From Gp6-AA40 sp036407095 (GTDB taxonomy: Bacteria > Acidobacteriota > Vicinamibacteria > Vicinamibacterales > UBA2999), in the NCBI GenBank assembly GCA_036407095.1, contig DASWZV010000065.1, positions 62,001 through 126,000 of the forward strand: a DNA stretch of 64,000 bases, written 5' to 3'. Shown here piece after piece: positions 60,481 through 64,000 of this stretch; positions within the stretch are counted from its first letter, which is position 1; each line of letters starts with the position of its first letter. A model generated the notes under the pieces. That model did no database searches. It worked only from the letters and a program-made list of their open reading frames with translations, and was not told where the DNA came from. Both the position numbers and the translations under genes were made by a program.

Positions 60481-61859
60481 GTCGACTGCACAGCCCCAGA
60501 TCCGATCGTTCCTGGCACTGCCTGGAATGACTCGAGAATATGGGAGGCGAGAGCCACGATCCCCTCGTCAGTGTCGATCGCGATCCGGTGTAGTTTGGCG
60601 AGTTCCGAGCGAGGCTCGCAGTGGCCGACGGTCACGTGAACGATGAACACCACATCGTCGCGCTTGTATTGGGCGCGGTCGATCGCCAGCTTGAGTTCGT
60701 GGTTGTAGACGCCGTCGTCGCGGCGATCGTCTCGTCGATCCATGTTTTCGGTCTGAACGAAGACGAAGTAGTCCACACGCCGGATGTACTCTTCGATCTT
60801 GTTCTTCCAGTTCTGACCGGCCCTCAGGTTCGTCGAGTCCTGCCACACCGCGACGCCTCGCTCTTCGAGTCCTTTTCTCAGTCGATTGACGGTGTCAGCA
60901 TCGTCTGACGCGTAGCTCAGGAACACGAGCGGTCGGCGCTGAGTTGTGCCGACGATCGGAGGCAGCGGCTGCGAGGATAGGGTTTCAGAAACGGACTCCT
61001 CGCGGTAGCGAGTCGCGAGCTCTCTCGCGAGCGCGTTCCAGTCACCGGCTTGGATATAGATGCCAGCCGACTTGAAGAAGGCCTGGTTCTCTTTTGTGTC
61101 GCTCATGTCGAAGGTGCTGCGGTCCTCGAGGGCGAGCGACGGCTGACGATCGACTCCCGTGATGTCGAGCACTCGCAGCAGCAGTCGGAGCCACCAGCTC
61201 GTGAACCCGAACCCGACGAACAGGAACGAGGTTGAGGGTGCACCCAGCATGAAGCGCACCGCGTCAGGAAGCGGTGGGCTCCCTTTGGTGATCGTGACCA
61301 GGTAGTCGATCAGATTCTTGTCCGTGAGCACCATCGATTCGGGGTGATCGTGGCGTCCGAACAGACTGTAGACGATCGGCTTCGTGGAAGTGGGGAGAGA
61401 CAGCGCGACGTCTGAGGCCAGCCGTTGGCGGTAGTTATAGTCCGCCTCCTGCACGGTCTTGCCGACCGCGCGGAACGCGTTTGCCATCATCCTGTCCGCG
61501 GTGGCCAGGATCACCAGCCTGAACGGGAGTGACGCCAGATCTTTGTGGAGGTCGGTCGAGTGTCGATCCAATAGACTCACGAGCTGCCGATACCTCCCTC
61601 GGAGAAACGGTGACTTCTCCGATTGGTCGTATCGCATCAGCGCGTCGCGAAGATTCGTCGACTCTGCTTCGTCCTCGCCCAGATCTTTCAGCAGGCTACG
61701 ACCCAGGTACTCGGCGATCGGAGTGCCCCCCTCGCAAATGGCTGCCGGCATGGCAACTCTCGGCCCAAGCACGAGCACGCAATTGCCAGCACAAATGCTG
61801 GGCACGAGGTCGCCAAACTCCGGCGGTACTGCGCTGGGACGCAATTCCATCGTTGACAT
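60477..61859 (-). CDS. SIR2-like/TIR fusion protein
   Basis: This is a 460-residue protein. Residues ~15-290 resemble SIR2-like domains of defence proteins (V-L-V-L-G-P-R-V-A at 28-36, V-L-T-D near 177). The catalytic His position reads S-L-F-G (165-168) with Phe instead of His, and the usual T-N-x-D near 120 reads A-T-A-D, so NAD hydrolysis by this half is doubtful. Residues ~308-455 are a TIR domain: L-V-F-L-S-Y-A-S-D-D at 311-320 and V-Y-N-H-E-L-K at 384-390, with Glu388 in the catalytic position. It would deplete NAD when triggered by the coupled nSTAND1 protein. Alternative start at 61850. Confidence 0.8.
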   Translation of the reverse strand: MSTMELRPSAVPPEFGDLVPSICAGNCVLVLGPRVAMPAAICEGGTPIAEYLGRSLLKDLGEDEAESTNLRDALMRYDQSEKSPFLRGRYRQLVSLLDRHSTDLHKDLASLPFRLVILATADRMMANAFRAVGKTVQEADYNYRQRLASDVALSLPTSTKPIVYSLFGRHDHPESMVLTDKNLIDYLVTITKGSPPLPDAVRFMLGAPSTSFLFVGFGFTSWWLRLLLRVLDITGVDRQPSLALEDRSTFDMSDTKENQAFFKSAGIYIQAGDWNALARELATRYREESVSETLSSQPLPPIVGTTQRRPLVFLSYASDDADTVNRLRKGLEERGVAVWQDSTNLRAGQNWKNKIEEYIRRVDYFVFVQTENMDRRDDRRDDGVYNHELKLAIDRAQYKRDDVVFIVHVTVGHCEPRSELAKLHRIAIDTDEGIVALASHILESFQAVPGTIGSGAVQST

Positions 61860-62075
61860 ACCCTCCGCATCGCGGCACTCACCCGCTATCGGCGCGGATT
61901 AACCTGGCTGAATTCTGCTTACACCTCTCGGTACATCCGGCTTTTCGAGCCCTGACAGAAGAAACGACCCACACTTCGGTTCCGAACAGGGGCGCCATTA
62001 TGTCCGATCACGCGGGACCTGGTACAGCGCGCCTTGCGCGCGAGACTTCGGCCTGTACCCTGAGGTGGCACGACC

Positions 62076-62265
62076 TACGCCGCACGGATCGCGAACGACG
62101 CGCCACAGAACTGGGACCGCAATCTGCCGTTCTCGACGCCACGCCGTGTGCCCCACGGCGTCACGCTGATCGGGACGCCTCTTCGACGAGGGGATGATCG
62201 CGCGTGTGGGACTGACGTTCGAGCGCGTTTGGCTTTGTTGGCGAACGTCCTCCGCAGTTCGCTGA
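62076..62265 (+). pseudogene. Possible frameshifted C-terminal remnant of an amidase
   Basis: The region 61860-62412 has no intact gene. Within it two adjoining frames give V-P-H-G-V-T-L-I-G-T-P and then, after a one-base shift near 62178-62182, L-F-D-E-G-M-I-A-R-V-G-L-T-F-E-R-V-W before a stop at 62263. Together they look like the closing strand and helix of amidase-signature (GatA-like) enzymes. No catalytic part is present. The assignment is by resemblance only and could be chance. Confidence 0.35.
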
Positions 62266-62412
62266 TGCGGCTGAGGCTTACTAAAGCCTCCATTCGCGAT
62301 GAGTTCGGAGATTACAAGCGATTCTGTGCACGATTGGCAGCATGCCGTCGACTGTGTTGACTGGAATCCCCCTTGCTCGCGTTGCTCGATCCCTCTCGAC
62401 GGAACTCTGATC

Positions 62413-63228
62413 ATGTCAAGCGCCACGATACCGACGGATCACGAAGCGCATGGGTCGCGGCGACACGACGGCGCTACGTTGAGACCAGCGCCCGCCCCTG
62501 CGCTCGATGCGCTCGGGGAGTTTCAGCCTGAAATCGCGAGAGGCGACGAGCTGGTCGTCACTGTGATCGTCGATGCCGTCGCGGGCCGGGACGAATTCCC
62601 TGCCGAGGAGCGACCCGCTTTTGATTTCGAGAATCTCTGGCCCGAGCTCGACTCGCCTGCACCAGCTCAGCGTGAATTGCCGAAGCGGTCATCTTTTTCA
62701 CACCGGAGCAAAGCACCGTCCTCGTCGATCGCGCGGGCCTGGATCTGGCCGTTCACCTGGGGCGCGGCGGTCGGGGCCACCGTAGTCTTCCTGCTTACTG
62801 CGGGGGCGCGGCAGATGCGACCGATGAATGACCCGCTCTCCTCAGGAAGGATGCCGTTCGCACTCATCACTCCTCCGTCTGCCGGCGAGGACCAAATCGT
62901 CGTCACGACACCGCCGGTCTTGCGTCCACGACCCGAGGCTCACCGGCAGGCGCCCCACATTCGACCCGCACCAGACACCGGCGCTGCGCCCGAGGTACGC
63001 AACGTCCAACGGTTCACTGGCGGCTTGGAAATCACCTCCGAGCCTGAGGGCGCACTGGTGTTCGTGAACGGACGGCTGGAAGGTGTTACCCCACTCGTGA
63101 TCGACGGCCTGCCGATCGGAACGCGCGCCGTTCGCATCGAAACTGAGGACTACATCGTCTGGTCTTCGAGTATTCGCGTGGTCGCGAACGAGCGCACCCG
63201 CGTTGCCGTGACACTGACTCGTCGATGA
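62413..63228 (+). CDS. Membrane-anchored PEGA-domain protein
   Basis: This 271-residue protein has a cytosolic N-terminus (~1-100, acidic and proline-rich). A single membrane helix follows at ~112-133 (W-P-F-T-W-G-A-A-V-G-A-T-V-V-F-L-L), then a Pro/Arg-rich linker. A PEGA domain at ~203-268 shows the family's pattern S-E-P-E-G-A-L-V-F-V-N-G followed by G-V-T-P-L and a turn near G-L-P-I-G. PEGA modules are surface or periplasmic beta domains found in many kinase and S-layer proteins. ATG 62413 is chosen as the first Met with a plausible cytosolic N-terminus. Confidence 0.75.
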   Translation: MSSATIPTDHEAHGSRRHDGATLRPAPAPALDALGEFQPEIARGDELVVTVIVDAVAGRDEFPAEERPAFDFENLWPELDSPAPAQRELPKRSSFSHRSKAPSSSIARAWIWPFTWGAAVGATVVFLLTAGARQMRPMNDPLSSGRMPFALITPPSAGEDQIVVTTPPVLRPRPEAHRQAPHIRPAPDTGAAPEVRNVQRFTGGLEITSEPEGALVFVNGRLEGVTPLVIDGLPIGTRAVRIETEDYIVWSSSIRVVANERTRVAVTLTRR

Positions 63229-63274
63229 CGGATTGCCCCGGCAGGAGCATGTGGGGGATCATGACTCCTGCTAC

Positions 63275-64000
63275 ATGCAACGAAGTCTCATCTCACTGCT
63301 CGGTGCTGTATGGGCGCTTCCGATGTTGTCGGGCCCCGCCTCTGGTCAGACACCACCCGCCTTTGAGGTCGCATCGGTGCGACCTTCCGCGGAAGAGGTG
63401 TCGCAGGCCGGCGTCGGCGTTCATATCGACGGTTCGCAGGTCCGCATCGTCGGCCTGCCCCTGAAGCTCTATGTGGGAATGGCCTACGGCCTCAAGCCGC
63501 AGCAGATCGTCGGCCCCGATTGGCTTGGTCAGCCTCGGTACGACATCGCCGCGAAGATTCCCGACGGCGCCTCTCCCGCGCAGCTGCCGCAGATGTTCCA
63601 GGCGCTCCTCGCGGATCGGTTCCGGATGACGAGCCATCGCGAGACGAAGGAGTTTGCGGTATTTGCACTCACTGCGTCCAAGGAGGGACTCAAGGTTCAA
63701 CCGTCGGCGTCGGCCCCCGAAGCTCCCTCAGACAAGCCACCCGCGGTCACGGTCACTGCCGGCGGGAACTCCTCGGGCTCCGGCGCCGATCTCGGTGGTG
63801 GTTCCTCCTTCATGCTCGCGAACAATCGCATCGAGATTCGCAAGATGACCATGCTGCAGATCGCAGAGCTGCTGACGCGCCTGAGCGATCGACCAGTGAT
63901 CGACGCTACTGGGATCACGGGAGCCTACGATCTGTCGCTCGAACTGACGCCCGAGGACTTCATCGGCGTCCAGATCCGTGGCGGTCTCAACAACGGAGCC
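63275..64000 (+). CDS. TIGR03435-type soil protein (3' end outside window)
   Basis: The frame is open from ATG 63275 to the window end (242 codons); a GTG at 63251 is in frame with AGGAG close upstream. A signal peptide (1-25, M-Q-R-S-L-I-S-L-L-G-A) is followed by F-E-V-A-S-V-R-P-S, the typical start of TIGR03435. D-R-F-R-M and the late segment D-R-P-V-I-D-A-T-G-I-T-G-A-Y-D-L near 212-227 match the family's conserved D-x-T-G-L-x-G-x-Y-D. These proteins occur in tens of copies in Acidobacteria and their function is unknown. Confidence 0.88.
   Translation, partial: MQRSLISLLGAVWALPMLSGPASGQTPPAFEVASVRPSAEEVSQAGVGVHIDGSQVRIVGLPLKLYVGMAYGLKPQQIVGPDWLGQPRYDIAAKIPDGASPAQLPQMFQALLADRFRMTSHRETKEFAVFALTASKEGLKVQPSASAPEAPSDKPPAVTVTAGGNSSGSGADLGGGSSFMLANNRIEIRKMTMLQIAELLTRLSDRPVIDATGITGAYDLSLELTPEDFIGVQIRGGLNNGA

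Noticed and set aside
1..64000. tRNA or rRNA genes
   Set aside because: Intergenic stretches were scanned by eye for cloverleaf-like patterns with T-loop GTTCGA and CCA ends; none was convincing. A tRNAscan run would settle it.

Overview
The window reads as a GC-rich soil bacterium of the Acidobacteriota, most likely class Vicinamibacteria. This is inferred from gene families, not from a marker gene. The indicative families are a PadR repressor coupled to a large MacB-type 'orphan' permease (with a second such permease elsewhere), a TIGR03435-type soil protein at the right edge and a divergent one inside, a TIGR02999-type ECF sigma factor paired with a Ser/Thr kinase, and the DUF1592/DUF1552 secreted cytochrome pair followed by an ankyrin protein. 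No rRNA, tRNA or CRISPR array was recognised.

0-14.4 kb is mostly envelope and redox genes: the 3' end of a PQQ beta-propeller dehydrogenase, a secreted lytic-transglycosylase-like protein with a tandem-repeat tail, an ECF sigma/kinase-TPR pair, secreted and outer-membrane proteins, a three-gene DUF1592-DUF1552-ankyrin operon, and a small c-type cytochrome. 14.4-36.9 kb holds metabolic and membrane genes: a PNPOx-like protein, a glycerol-1-phosphate dehydrogenase-like enzyme, an ArsC-like reductase, a frameshifted permease with its PadR regulator and two identical operator-like dyads, a phosphotransferase, an HTTM-like membrane protein, a 2OG-Fe(II) oxygenase-like protein, a second kinase behind a decapitated sigma factor, an M1 aminopeptidase, paired DUF6644-like proteins and a GT-B-like glycosyltransferase. 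36.9-46 kb holds a 1081-residue carbamoyltransferase-Rossmann-NodB deacetylase fusion, an ankyrin protein, a methyltransferase, an orphan DUF3396 (type VI immunity-like) gene and a second MacB-like permease.

46.1-62.4 kb is the accessory part and the most interesting one. A + strand operon encodes DUF4062 plus a degenerate phospholipase-D-like protein, a TIR protein and an nSTAND1 P-loop ATPase. It faces a - strand operon encoding a SIR2-like/TIR fusion and an nSTAND1 ATPase with a long TPR-like tail. Both look like STAND-sensor/NADase-effector modules of the antiviral type. Between them lie polysaccharide genes (glycosyltransferase, asparagine synthase, CapK-like ligase) broken by an IS630-type remnant. 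Truncated gene remnants (a P-loop protein and a possible amidase tail) sit at the outer borders, as expected of an insertion-prone island.

At the right edge are a PEGA-domain protein and a TIGR03435 protein that runs off the window. All function calls come from reading motifs by eye. No database search was run.
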